A stretch of DNA of 11,059 bases from Christensenella sp. UBA7868. GTDB lineage: Bacteria > Bacillota > Clostridia > Christensenellales > UBA1242. Position numbers and translations under genes: made by a program. Shown here one piece after another: positions 1-6,951 of the stretch; the first letter of the stretch is position 1, and each line of letters opens with the position of its first letter. A model generated the notes under the pieces. It was not told the origin of the DNA and did no database searches. It was given only the letters and a program-made list of their open reading frames with translations. The stretch is from the NCBI GenBank assembly GCA_002501285.1, contig DLSG01000013.1, forward strand, positions 1 through 11,059, in the 5' to 3' direction.

Positions 1-1352
1 AAGCACATAATATAGATTTTATTCAAGTTATCTCGGGTGGAGATTGCTTCGAAAAAGCCTTTGAAAAACAAGATTATCTTGGAAAAGGTTGCAAATTAAT
101 TAATAGTGAAGAATTTAATGGCTTAACTGCTGAAGAAGCAAAAAAAGCAATAACAGACAAACTCGTTAAAATGGGAAAAGCCAAAAGAACAGTTAATTAT
201 AAACTTCGTGATTGGATTTTTGCTCGTCAAAGATATTGGGGAGAGCCTGTTCCAGTTGTTTATTTTGAAGATGGAAAAATTGAAGCCCTTGACGATAAAG
301 ATTTGCCACTAGTTCTTCCAAAAGTTGACGACTATAAACCAGCAAAAGACGGAAGTAGTCCACTTGCAAAAAACCTTGAATGGGTAAATATTAATTATCA
401 TGGAAAACCTGCTAAACGTGAAGTAAACACAATGCCAGGCAGTGCTGGATCTAGTTGGTATTATTTAAGATATATTGACCCGCATAATGATAACGAATTT
501 GCAAATCCTGAACTTTTAAAACATTGGATGCCCGTTGATTTGTATGTTGGAGGTCCAGAACACGCTGTTGGTCACTTGTTATACTCAAGAATGTGGAATA
601 ATTATTTGTATGATAAGGGGCTTGTTCCAACAAGCGAACCTTTTAAAAAACTTGTTCATCAGGGTATGGTTTTGGGTGCAAATGGTTTAAAAATGGGCAA
701 AAGATATCCTGAATTTGCTATTGACCCAAATAAAATTGTTGATCTTTATGGGGCTGACTCGTTAAGGCTTTATGAAATGTTTATGGGGCCTATTGAAGAA
801 AACAAGCCTTGGGACGATAATGGCGTTGTTGGCGCAAGAAAATTTTTGGATAGAGTTTATAGACTTTATGAAGAAAAAGAAATTTCTGACAAAGAAAATG
901 AAAATTTAATAAAAATTTATCACCAAACAATAAAAAAGGTTACAGAAGACTTTGAAAATTTAGGCTTTAACACTGCAATATCGCAACTTATGGTTTTTGT
1001 GAATAGGGCTAGTCGTGAAGAGTTTATTCCAAAATATATGTTTGAAGGATTTTTAAAAATGTTAAATCCAATTTGTCCTTTCATAACAGAAGAATTATGG
1101 AGTTTGCTTGGTCATGATAAAACAATTGCTTACGAAAGTTGGCCTAAATTTGACGAAAGTAAAATGCAAGATGACGACATGGAGATTCCTATTCAAGTAA
1201 ATGGGAAATTGCGTGCTAAAATAAAAGTTTTAAAAACATTAGACGAAGAAGAAATTAAAAAAATTGCAATAAATGAAGTTCAACAATATTTAAACTTTGA
1301 TGTTAAAAAAATAATTTATATTAAAAATAGATTGATAAATATTGTTGTATAG
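1..1352 (+). CDS. leuS: Leucyl-tRNA synthetase, C-terminal part (5' end outside window)
   Basis: Class Ia synthetase that charges tRNA-Leu in the cytoplasm. The frame is already open at position 3, and the residues before the first ATG (171) read as the end of the CP1 editing domain (DFIQVISGG, KLINSEEFNGL), so the gene enters from the left and no start lies in the window. About 449 residues are present, roughly the C-terminal half of a typical 800-860 residue LeuRS. After the editing domain the catalytic core resumes with LRDWIFARQRYWGEP, then SAGSSWYYLRYIDP and DLYVGGPEHAVGHLLYSRMW. The KMSKS loop (690-704) reads KMGKR. The anticodon-binding helical domain and a C-terminal domain with PIQVNGKLRAKI follow. 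The HIGH motif lies outside. Its stop codon TAG shares bases with the proS Shine-Dalgarno, so the two genes form an operon. Confidence 0.97.
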   Translation, partial: AHNIDFIQVISGGDCFEKAFEKQDYLGKGCKLINSEEFNGLTAEEAKKAITDKLVKMGKAKRTVNYKLRDWIFARQRYWGEPVPVVYFEDGKIEALDDKDLPLVLPKVDDYKPAKDGSSPLAKNLEWVNINYHGKPAKREVNTMPGSAGSSWYYLRYIDPHNDNEFANPELLKHWMPVDLYVGGPEHAVGHLLYSRMWNNYLYDKGLVPTSEPFKKLVHQGMVLGANGLKMGKRYPEFAIDPNKIVDLYGADSLRLYEMFMGPIEENKPWDDNGVVGARKFLDRVYRLYEEKEISDKENENLIKIYHQTIKKVTEDFENLGFNTAISQLMVFVNRASREEFIPKYMFEGFLKMLNPICPFITEELWSLLGHDKTIAYESWPKFDESKMQDDDMEIPIQVNGKLRAKIKVLKTLDEEEIKKIAINEVQQYLNFDVKKIIYIKNRLINIVV

Positions 1353-1360
1353 GAGAAAAA

Positions 1361-2800
1361 ATGAGTAAAAAAGAATTTGTTTCAAACATTACTGATATGG
1401 AAAAAGATTTTCCACAATGGTATACAGATGTTGTTTTAAAAACCGAATTAGTTGACTATGGACCAGTTAAAGGTACAATGGTTATTCGTCCTTATGGTTA
1501 TGCTATTTGGGAAAAAATTCAAGAATATTTAAACAAAGAATTTAAAAAAGTAGGCGTAAAAAACGCATATTTTCCAATGTTTATTCCAGAAAGTTTTTTG
1601 AAAAAAGAAGCAAAACACGTTGAAGGATTCGCACCCGAAGTTGCAGTTGTAACTTATGCTGGCGGTCAAGAACTTGCTGAAAAATTGGTTGTTCGTCCTA
1701 CAAGTGAAACTATTATTGGCGATATGTATTCTAAATGGATTAAAAGTTATCGTGATTTACCACTAAAACTAAACCAATGGTGCAATGTTGTTAGATGGGA
1801 AAAAACCACAAGACCATTTTTGCGTACTAGTGAATTTTTGTGGCAAGAAGGACATACTGTGTTTGATAGTATGGAGCAAGCAGAAAAAAATACAATTCAG
1901 CATCTAGAAATTTACAAAAAAATGGGTGAAGAACTTTTGGCTATTCCATTTTTAACAGGCAAAAAAACCGAAAGTGAAAAGTTTGCTGGTGCAGAGACAA
2001 CTTACACAATAGAAGCAATTATGCATGACGGAAAAAGTTTGCAAAGTGGAACATCTCACAACTTGGGACAAAACTTTGCAAAAGCGTTTAACATAAAATT
2101 TTTAAATAAAGAAGAAAAACTTGAATATGGCTATACAACATCATTCGGGGTATCAACAAGATTGATTGGTGCAATAGTAATGGTTCACGGAGATAATCGT
2201 GGGCTTGTTTTACCGCCAAAAATCGCCCCAATTCAAGTTGTAATCGTTCCAATTGGAAAAGACAACGAACAAGTGATTAAAAAGGCAAGAGAGATTGAAA
2301 ATTCGCTTAAAGATAAAGATATAAGTGTGTTGGTGGACGATAGTCAAAATTCTCCAGGCTGGAAATTTAATGAATGGGAAATGAAAGGCGTTCCAGTTAG
2401 AATTGAAATAGGTCAAAGAGATTTAGAGGCTAATTCTTGCATGATTTTTAGGCGTGACACACTAGAAAAACAGGCGTATTCATTAAATTTTGTTGAAGAA
2501 GAAATTGTAAAACTATTAGATGAAATTCAATTATCACTTTTCAATAAAGCAAAAGTTAGTTTAGACAATAAAATGGCTGACCATAAAGTTGAAGATATGG
2601 ACGATTTAAAACAAATATTAGATGATAAAAAATTTGCGTTAGCATATTATTGTGGTGAAAGCGAATGTGCAGATAATATAAAAGCAAGCACAGGGGCAAC
2701 AGCAAGATGTATTGAAAAGGAAAATTTAGAAGGAGAGCATAAATGCTTTGCTTGTGGCAAAAAAGCAACTATGCGCACTTTTTTTGCAAGGTCTTATTAA
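1361..2800 (+). CDS. proS: Prolyl-tRNA synthetase, archaeal/eukaryotic type
   Basis: Class IIa synthetase that charges tRNA-Pro. At 479 residues it is the short form without the editing insertion found in E. coli-type ProRS. Motif 1 lies around residues 46-76, motif 2 around 145-166 (RWEKTTRPFLRTSEFLWQEGH), and motif 3 around 263-285 (GVSTRLIG, HGDNRGLVLPP). The anticodon-binding domain starts near residue 292. A C-terminal zinc domain has Cys431, Cys436, Cys462 and Cys465, the spacing known for Thermus thermophilus ProRS, and the chain ends in a Tyr, as that family does. AGGAG (1351-1355) is 5 nt before the ATG and overlaps the leuS stop, so translation is probably coupled. I see no convincing terminator downstream. 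The family is patchily distributed in bacteria and is generally explained by transfer. Confidence 0.97.
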   Translation: MSKKEFVSNITDMEKDFPQWYTDVVLKTELVDYGPVKGTMVIRPYGYAIWEKIQEYLNKEFKKVGVKNAYFPMFIPESFLKKEAKHVEGFAPEVAVVTYAGGQELAEKLVVRPTSETIIGDMYSKWIKSYRDLPLKLNQWCNVVRWEKTTRPFLRTSEFLWQEGHTVFDSMEQAEKNTIQHLEIYKKMGEELLAIPFLTGKKTESEKFAGAETTYTIEAIMHDGKSLQSGTSHNLGQNFAKAFNIKFLNKEEKLEYGYTTSFGVSTRLIGAIVMVHGDNRGLVLPPKIAPIQVVIVPIGKDNEQVIKKAREIENSLKDKDISVLVDDSQNSPGWKFNEWEMKGVPVRIEIGQRDLEANSCMIFRRDTLEKQAYSLNFVEEEIVKLLDEIQLSLFNKAKVSLDNKMADHKVEDMDDLKQILDDKKFALAYYCGESECADNIKASTGATARCIEKENLEGEHKCFACGKKATMRTFFARSY

Positions 2801-2930
2801 AATAACCAATAAACCTTTAAACCAAAATTAAAGAATAAAAAAATAAAAATATTTACAAATAAACTTTATTGTTAATTAGTAAATAAAAAAATTTAAGAAA
2901 AAAATAGATTTTAAAATTATAAGCAAAATA

Positions 2931-2959
2931 TTGACTTATTTAATAAAAAGTGATATATT
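2931..2959 (+). promoter_or_regulatory. Sigma-A promoter of the tRNA-Lys gene
   Basis: TTGACT (2931-2936), a 17-nt spacer and TATATT (2954-2959) lie 12 nt before the mature tRNA 5' end. The position and near-consensus boxes fit a strong housekeeping promoter. The region 2801-2930 before it is AT-rich, and I find no gene or clear hairpin there. Confidence 0.85.
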
Positions 2960-2971
2960 AAATAAGTCTTT

Positions 2972-3047
2972 GGGTTATTAGCTCAGTTGGTAGAGCAGGT
3001 GACTCTTAATCACAAGGTCCGGGGTTCGAGCCCCCGATGACCCACCA
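2972..3047 (+). tRNA. tRNA-Lys, anticodon CTT
   Basis: A full cloverleaf can be drawn. The acceptor stem is 2972-2978 with 3037-3043, the D stem is GCTC/GAGC, the anticodon loop is CTCTTAA with anticodon CTT at 3005-3007, and the T stem is CGGGG/CCCCG around TTCGAGC. Discriminator A3044 and an encoded CCA (3045-3047) follow. The outermost anticodon-stem pair (27-43) would be G-A, a mismatch; every other stem position pairs apart from one G-U type pair in the acceptor. It decodes AAG, a minor Lys codon in such an AT-rich genome. It has its own promoter and terminator. Confidence 0.96.
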
Positions 3048-3090
3048 AACAAAAAATTTTAACAATTTATAATGCTGTTTTAGTCAAGGA

Positions 3091-3115
3091 AAACTGGGTT
3101 TTGCCAGTTTTTTTT
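3091..3115 (+). terminator. Intrinsic terminator after tRNA-Lys
   Basis: AAACTGG (3091-3097) pairs with CCAGTTT (3104-3110) around a 6-nt loop, and a run of eight T follows (3108-3115). It ends the single-gene tRNA transcript. From 3116 to 3280 I see only AT-rich sequence without features. Confidence 0.85.
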
Positions 3116-3280
3116 GTAAAAACTTTTTAATAAAATTAATTTTATCTTATTAATTTTTTGTGGATAGTTTTTTATGAGAACTTTTTTGAATATGAAAAGA
3201 ATAGCAACTTTTAAATCTATTTAAAACCCTTTTTAACGAAAAAAAAGAATATTTAATTAAATTTTTATCAATTAATTAAT

Positions 3281-3310
3281 TTGACAATTTATACAAAAAG
3301 AAAGTATAAT
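3281..3310 (+). promoter_or_regulatory. Consensus sigma-A promoter of the SPOUT methyltransferase gene
   Basis: TTGACA (3281-3286), an 18-nt spacer and TATAAT (3305-3310): both hexamers are perfect. Transcription should begin near 3317. The TTG that opens the longest reading frame is the -35 box itself, so the protein must start further down. Confidence 0.88.
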
Positions 3311-3334
3311 TTTTTTGTTAAAAGGGTAATTATT

Positions 3335-3853
3335 TTGAGACAATTAAATCATTTTGAATTTAAAAAAATTCAAAAAAAATTAAAACCAAACATTGTTTTA
3401 ATTTTAGAAAATTTTGAACATGATGAGAACATCGGCTTGGCGTTTAGACTTGCCGATAGTTTTAATTGCGATAAAATTTTTATTGTATCAAAAAGAAATT
3501 TAAACAAATTAAAGATAGAAAAAACCGCTAGGAATTGTACAAAAACAATATATTATGAAATTTTTTATTCAATAGAAGAAGTGATTGAATTACTTAAAAA
3601 TGAAAATTATAGTCTAGTAAGTTTAGAAATTTGTGATGATAGCAAATCTTTAAGGGAAATTAATTTTTCAAAAATTGAAAAAATTGCCTTGATTTTAGGT
3701 TCAGAACGTGAAGGCGTTTCAAATTTTGCACTCAATAATAGTGATATATGCACGCATATTGATATGTATGGAAATAATTCTTCTATGAATGTTGCAACTA
3801 GCCTTGCCATTTGTTTGTATAAAATATGTGAAGATAAAATTAAAAATAAATAA
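3335..3853 (+). CDS. TrmH/SpoU-family RNA 2'-O-methyltransferase
   Basis: A SAM-dependent SPOUT (alpha/beta knot) enzyme that would methylate a ribose 2'-OH in tRNA or rRNA. The three family motifs are present: motif 1 NIGLAFR with Asn32 and Arg38, motif 2 LGSEREGVS (121-129), and motif 3 SMNVATSLAI (150-159), which forms the knot and cofactor site. At 172 residues it is essentially the bare SPOUT domain, without the N-terminal extension of RlmB-type enzymes, so a TrmH-like (tRNA Gm18) role is plausible but not proven. I chose the TTG at 3335. The upstream in-frame TTG at 3281 is the -35 box, and AAAGGG (3321-3326) sits 8 nt before 3335. It is a single-gene unit with its own promoter. No solid terminator follows, only an all-AT hairpin. 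Confidence 0.9.
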   Translation: MRQLNHFEFKKIQKKLKPNIVLILENFEHDENIGLAFRLADSFNCDKIFIVSKRNLNKLKIEKTARNCTKTIYYEIFYSIEEVIELLKNENYSLVSLEICDDSKSLREINFSKIEKIALILGSEREGVSNFALNNSDICTHIDMYGNNSSMNVATSLAICLYKICEDKIKNK

Positions 3854-3882
3854 AAAAAACAATTTTTATTGACAAATGCTTT

Positions 3883-3911
3883 AACTACTTTTAATGCTTT
3901 TTCATAAATTA
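3883..3911 (+). promoter_or_regulatory. Sigma-K-like promoter of the WxL-like surface protein gene
   Basis: AACT with AC at 3884-3885, then 17 nt, then CATAAATTA (3903-3911). The B. subtilis sigma-K consensus is mACm, 16 nt, CATANNNTA, so all fixed -10 positions and the -35 AC match. The -10 element ends 29 nt before the ATG at 3941, with GGAG (3927-3930) between them. A TTGACA also occurs at 3869-3874, but the sequence 17 nt further on (TAATGC) is a poor sigma-A -10. Confidence 0.6.
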
Positions 3912-3940
3912 TATTAGAATATTTATGGAGTATATATTTT

Positions 3941-5791
3941 ATGAGTGCATTAAGCGTAAGTAGTTTTTCTGAACTTAAAACGGCAATTGAAGATGCGGAT
4001 ACAACAGAAATTTCAGTTCAATCAGATATTGTTTTTAATGGTGGAATAAAAGTTAATTTATCTAAAAGTAGTTTAGTGATTGATTTTAACAATCATCTTG
4101 TTACAGACAACAATAATCTTGATTTTACAGACACAATATATGTTGCAAGTTCTACTAACACAATTCATGTTACAGTTAAAAATGCGATTTGGAGCGGAAG
4201 AAATTATTATGGAGTTGTTGGTGTTTATAATGGAAATGTAAATACAACGATAGAGTTTATAAATATTAATTACACGGGGCCTCAATTTGCTTATAACAAA
4301 AACGGAATTACAAAAATAAACAATTGTACAATTAAACTTGAAAAAAACGAATCTACAACAAATCCGCAAGAGATGTGTGAAGGAAATAGGATTTTTATTT
4401 CTGGAATTGTTGATGTGGTGTCGGGCTCACAATCTGACGCACTTATTTGGTTTACGGGCACAAACGCGGCACTAACCGTAGAAGAAAATGCTGTTTTTAC
4501 TGTTAATGTTTCAAGCAGTTATTTTTTATATACTGATGTTTCACCTATTATGTTGTTTAAACAAAATTCAAGCACAAAAGTTATTACGAAAAGTGGGTTG
4601 TTTTATGCGGCAGGAAGTTCAACGCATATTGCATCTACTTTTACATTAGAAGAAGGCGCTAGTTTTGTTGGGTATAAACAAGTTAGTAATTCTATTCCGC
4701 TTTTTAAATGCAGAACAAATTTTACTTTAAAAAACAATTCAACTTTCAGGCTTTATTCCGAAGTTATTAGTAGTACGGCATTAATGTATTTTGGAGATAC
4801 TGCAACTATAAATATAGATTCGCCAAAAAGTGTGGTGCTATACAATCGTGGGGGAAGTGTTTTTAGTTTTCAAACAGGATCTTCGTCAAAACCAAATACG
4901 ATTAACATAAATGCTGAAATGGTTAGAATGTGGAATATAGCAACTTCGCCACTATCTTCAGCTGGGGGATTTTCAGATAATCCAACAACAGAATATTTTA
5001 AGGCTGGGTATAATGAAAATGTTACGATAAACGCTCAAACGACAACTTCGCAAGTGTTAAGTTGTGAAAATAATTTAATAGAGGGTGATAGCGGTTATCC
5101 TATAACAACCTCAACTTATAAAATTTTAACATCTAATGTCGTTGCAATTGGAAATGTTACTTTGGATATAGATGAAATCACGGATCAATCTAAAACTATT
5201 ACAGGACTAACTAATCCAAGTGGTAACATTAAAATTGATTTTGATGGAACATCAAACACATTTGCAGCACTTGAAAACGGAAAATTTGATTTTACGCTTG
5301 AAAGCAATATTTCTGTGGGAACAAAAATTGAAATCTCTGCAAATCAAGAGTTTTTAACAAAAGTAAAAACTTATACTTCTGTTGGAAGTTTAACAATATC
5401 TGGTTTAACTCAATTAAACTTTTATAACTTTACAACAAACTCAAATCAAAGCATAATTTTCAGGGAAGATCCAAATTGGAATTTAGTGGTTACCGACACT
5501 CGAACAAGTGGTGGAGAATGGTATTTATATGCTCATATATTAAATCCTTTAACTTCAAATGATGATAAACTTGAAAATGCACTTATTTTTAAAGAAAATG
5601 GTAATGTTTTAAACCTTTCTCAAACTCCAATTTTAGTTTTTACTGGAAAATGGAGTGAAAATTCTAAAACAACTACAATTTCTTGGAAGAACCTTGAAGG
5701 TTTTTTGCTTCAAATTGACAGCGATAAAACATATAATAAAGGAGATTACCAAACCGAAATTCTGTGGCAAATTTCAACAACGTTAATTTGA
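3941..5791 (+). CDS. Beta-solenoid adhesin-like protein with C-terminal WxL-like domain, no signal peptide
   Basis: A 616-residue protein rich in Ser, Thr, Asn and beta-branched residues, probably part of a cell or spore surface. Residues 8-65 (FSELKTAIEDA, VQSDIVFNGGI, LVIDFNNHLV) resemble the pectate-lyase-like adhesive domain found at the start of many WxL proteins. Residues 66-450 have short beta-strand repeats typical of a right-handed solenoid. The C-terminus from about 480 looks like a WxL domain: LTISGLTQLNF, then VVTDTR (516-521) followed by a first W-x-L motif at 527-529 (WYL), and a second near the end at 609-611 (WQI). WxL domains bind peptidoglycan without covalent attachment. 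The N-terminus has no hydrophobic signal, and an in-frame TAA at 3905-3907 rules out a longer version. GGAG lies 10 nt before the ATG. A sigma-K-like promoter precedes it. The WxL assignment is from motif layout only. Confidence 0.8.
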   Translation: MSALSVSSFSELKTAIEDADTTEISVQSDIVFNGGIKVNLSKSSLVIDFNNHLVTDNNNLDFTDTIYVASSTNTIHVTVKNAIWSGRNYYGVVGVYNGNVNTTIEFININYTGPQFAYNKNGITKINNCTIKLEKNESTTNPQEMCEGNRIFISGIVDVVSGSQSDALIWFTGTNAALTVEENAVFTVNVSSSYFLYTDVSPIMLFKQNSSTKVITKSGLFYAAGSSTHIASTFTLEEGASFVGYKQVSNSIPLFKCRTNFTLKNNSTFRLYSEVISSTALMYFGDTATINIDSPKSVVLYNRGGSVFSFQTGSSSKPNTININAEMVRMWNIATSPLSSAGGFSDNPTTEYFKAGYNENVTINAQTTTSQVLSCENNLIEGDSGYPITTSTYKILTSNVVAIGNVTLDIDEITDQSKTITGLTNPSGNIKIDFDGTSNTFAALENGKFDFTLESNISVGTKIEISANQEFLTKVKTYTSVGSLTISGLTQLNFYNFTTNSNQSIIFREDPNWNLVVTDTRTSGGEWYLYAHILNPLTSNDDKLENALIFKENGNVLNLSQTPILVFTGKWSENSKTTTISWKNLEGFLLQIDSDKTYNKGDYQTEILWQISTTLI

Positions 5792-5910
5792 TTTTTTATT
5801 TCTGCTTGCAACTAAATTAATTTTTATCCATTGTGAACCATTTAGATAATTGATAAATTTAATTTAAAACAAATTTATTTTAATTGTTAAATTGAAAAAA
5901 ATATAAAAAA

Positions 5911-5936
5911 AAAGACTTTAAATAAAGTCTTTTTTA
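5911..5936. terminator. Bidirectional terminator between convergent surface-protein genes
   Basis: AAAGACTTTA (5911-5920) and TAAAGTCTTT (5923-5932) form a tight hairpin with an A run on the left (5905-5913) and a T run on the right (5930-5935), so it can stop transcription from both strands. It serves the WxL-like gene on + and the DUF11 gene on -, whose stop codon is 14 nt away. Confidence 0.85.
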
Positions 5937-5949
5937 TTATTAGTCAATT

Positions 5950-6342
5950 TTAACTTTTTTTAGTAACTTTGAAGATAATTGTAGTGGTTTGTTGGTCGGT
6001 TAAGGTTGGTAAATTAATTTTTAATTCGCCGTCTGTGTAAGTGTAATCTGAACTAGGGGTGTCATCGATTAGAATTCCACTAGTTTTGTCTAAATCAATT
6101 AAATCGGTGTTTAAATTATCGGTTAAAACTCCACCTGTTAGAGTGCTTCCCGAAGTGTTCTCAATGGTAATTGTGTATGTTAGCGGACCATCAACCCAAT
6201 TAACTTTATCTGCGGTTTTATTTACGGTTAAACCTTGAATTATAGAGGTTGTTACAATGTTACTCGAAAAAGATATAGGAGATGAACCGTCCCCATATTG
6301 CCCAGTAATATCAACCTGATTTGTTAAACTTACTTGTGCCAT
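5950..6342 (-). CDS. Short DUF11-domain protein, no signal peptide
   Basis: A 130-residue protein. Residues 1-37 are a small beta-rich module (LTNQVDITGQYGDGSS, FSSNIVTTSII), and residues 38-127 are a DUF11 immunoglobulin-like repeat (LTVNKTADKVNWVDGPLTYTITIENTS, then GGVLTDNL, and FKVTK at the end). DUF11 repeats are usually found in long exported bacterial surface proteins. Here there is one repeat, no signal peptide, no anchor and no cysteine. AAGGAG (6353-6348) sits 5 nt before the ATG, and a sigma-K-like promoter lies 23 nt upstream of it. It converges on the WxL-like gene with a shared terminator and diverges from an 81-residue gene with a related N-terminus. From memory, short leaderless proteins opening with a similar TNQ...SN.VTT module followed by DUF11 are common in Clostridia. 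A spore-surface role is inferred. Confidence 0.85.
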   Translation of the reverse strand: MAQVSLTNQVDITGQYGDGSSPISFSSNIVTTSIIQGLTVNKTADKVNWVDGPLTYTITIENTSGSTLTGGVLTDNLNTDLIDLDKTSGILIDDTPSSDYTYTDGELKINLPTLTDQQTTTIIFKVTKKS

Positions 6343-6365
6343 AATTTCTCCTTTTATTTTTAATC

Positions 6366-6394
6366 TAAATTATGATTATAAAAATTTTTTTGTG
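6366..6394 (-). promoter_or_regulatory. Sigma-K-like promoter of the DUF11 gene
   Basis: On the minus strand, CACA with AC at 6393-6392 is followed by 17 nt and CATAATTTA (6374-6366). This fits the sigma-K consensus mACm, 16 nt, CATANNNTA at every fixed position, with the same AC-to-CATA spacing as upstream of the WxL-like gene. The -10 element ends 23 nt before the start codon. Confidence 0.65.
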
Positions 6395-6482
6395 TAAATT
6401 AACATGAACAAAATTATTTATTTAAAAATATTATGTTATATAAAGAAGCCAATTTTAGTTTAATTTTACAAAAGGAGAAAAT

Positions 6483-6728
6483 ATGCAAATTCAAAATAAG
6501 GGGAAAGTAAAATATTTACAAGTTTTGCCAGATGGCTCGACTAAAAATGTATTTGCTGAAAGTAATGAAGTTAAAACAAATTTAATAAAAAAACCTGTAA
6601 CTATTATTAAAAATCATCAAATAAAAGAGCCACCTTTTTATAGAAATCAATTTCAACAAAGAAATTTTATATCTTATTTTGAACTTTTATATTTTTTAAG
6701 ATATTTTTTAAAATTTGTATTACGCTAA
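6483..6728 (+). CDS. 81-residue protein with a DUF11-type leader module and a basic aromatic tail
   Basis: Function unknown. AAGGAG (6472-6477) 5 nt before the ATG gives the same start context as the divergent DUF11 gene. Residues 17-35 (DGST, ESNEVKTNLI) align without gaps at SN-V-T-I with residues 18-35 of the DUF11 protein (DGSS, SSNIVTTSII). I read residues 1-38 as a copy of that N-terminal module. The rest (about 39-81) is not DUF11: it is basic and aromatic and ends in a stretch rich in Phe, Tyr and Leu (FISYFELLYFLRYFLKF) that could lie in or on a membrane. It could be a truncated or decayed paralogue or a real small partner protein. Only a degenerate sigma-K-like box is seen upstream (AC at 6408-6409, 17 nt, AATATTATG). 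Confidence 0.65.
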   Translation: MQIQNKGKVKYLQVLPDGSTKNVFAESNEVKTNLIKKPVTIIKNHQIKEPPFYRNQFQQRNFISYFELLYFLRYFLKFVLR

Positions 6729-6924
6729 TTATTAGTTATAATTAATTTTAATTTAAGATGAGAAGAAAATTAATATATTGATAATGTTAGAAATAATTAA
6801 ATTTGTTTTTTAAAATAAATGTATAAAGATTTTAAAAAAATGCAATGAAAATATTTGATTTTAGACCTTTTAGTTTTATCAATTAAATTAAAAAGATTGA
6901 GTAAATATTGATTAAAATTTATTA
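6729..6924. other. AT-rich non-coding stretch
   Basis: Between the 81-residue gene and the terminator of the acidic-protein gene the sequence is almost entirely A and T. I find no open frame with a ribosome binding site, no GC-containing hairpin and no convincing promoter. It may be the unterminated 3' end of the 81-residue gene's transcript. Confidence 0.5.
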
Positions 6925-6950
6925 AAAAAAGATGCCGTAGCATCTTTTTT
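6925..6950. terminator. Bidirectional terminator, mainly for the acidic-protein gene
   Basis: AAAAAAGATGC (6925-6935) and GCATCTTTTTT (6940-6950) form a perfect 11-bp stem around CGTA. The A run on one side and T run on the other let it act on both strands. It starts 2 nt beyond the stop of the minus-strand gene. Confidence 0.88.
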
Positions 6951-6951
6951 G

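Noticed and set aside
2210..2768. Two minus-strand frames inside proS
   Set aside because: Antisense shadows of a conserved gene, with aromatic-rich nonsense-like composition and no start signals.
3281..3334. TTG at 3281 as start of the methyltransferase
   Set aside because: These bases are the TTGACA of a perfect promoter and transcription begins about 36 nt later. The TTG at 3335 has a ribosome binding site.
3847..3870. Hairpin AATAAAAA/TTTTTATT after the methyltransferase gene
   Set aside because: Contains only A-T pairs and would be expected by chance in this composition; not called as a terminator.
3869..3897. Sigma-A promoter TTGACA-N17-TAATGC for the WxL-like gene
   Set aside because: The -10 matches consensus at only the first two bases; the overlapping sigma-K-type element fits better.
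4073..4369. 98-residue minus-strand frame inside the WxL-like gene
   Set aside because: No ribosome binding site, Ile/Cys/Asn-rich composition typical of an antisense shadow, and complete overlap with a well-supported gene.
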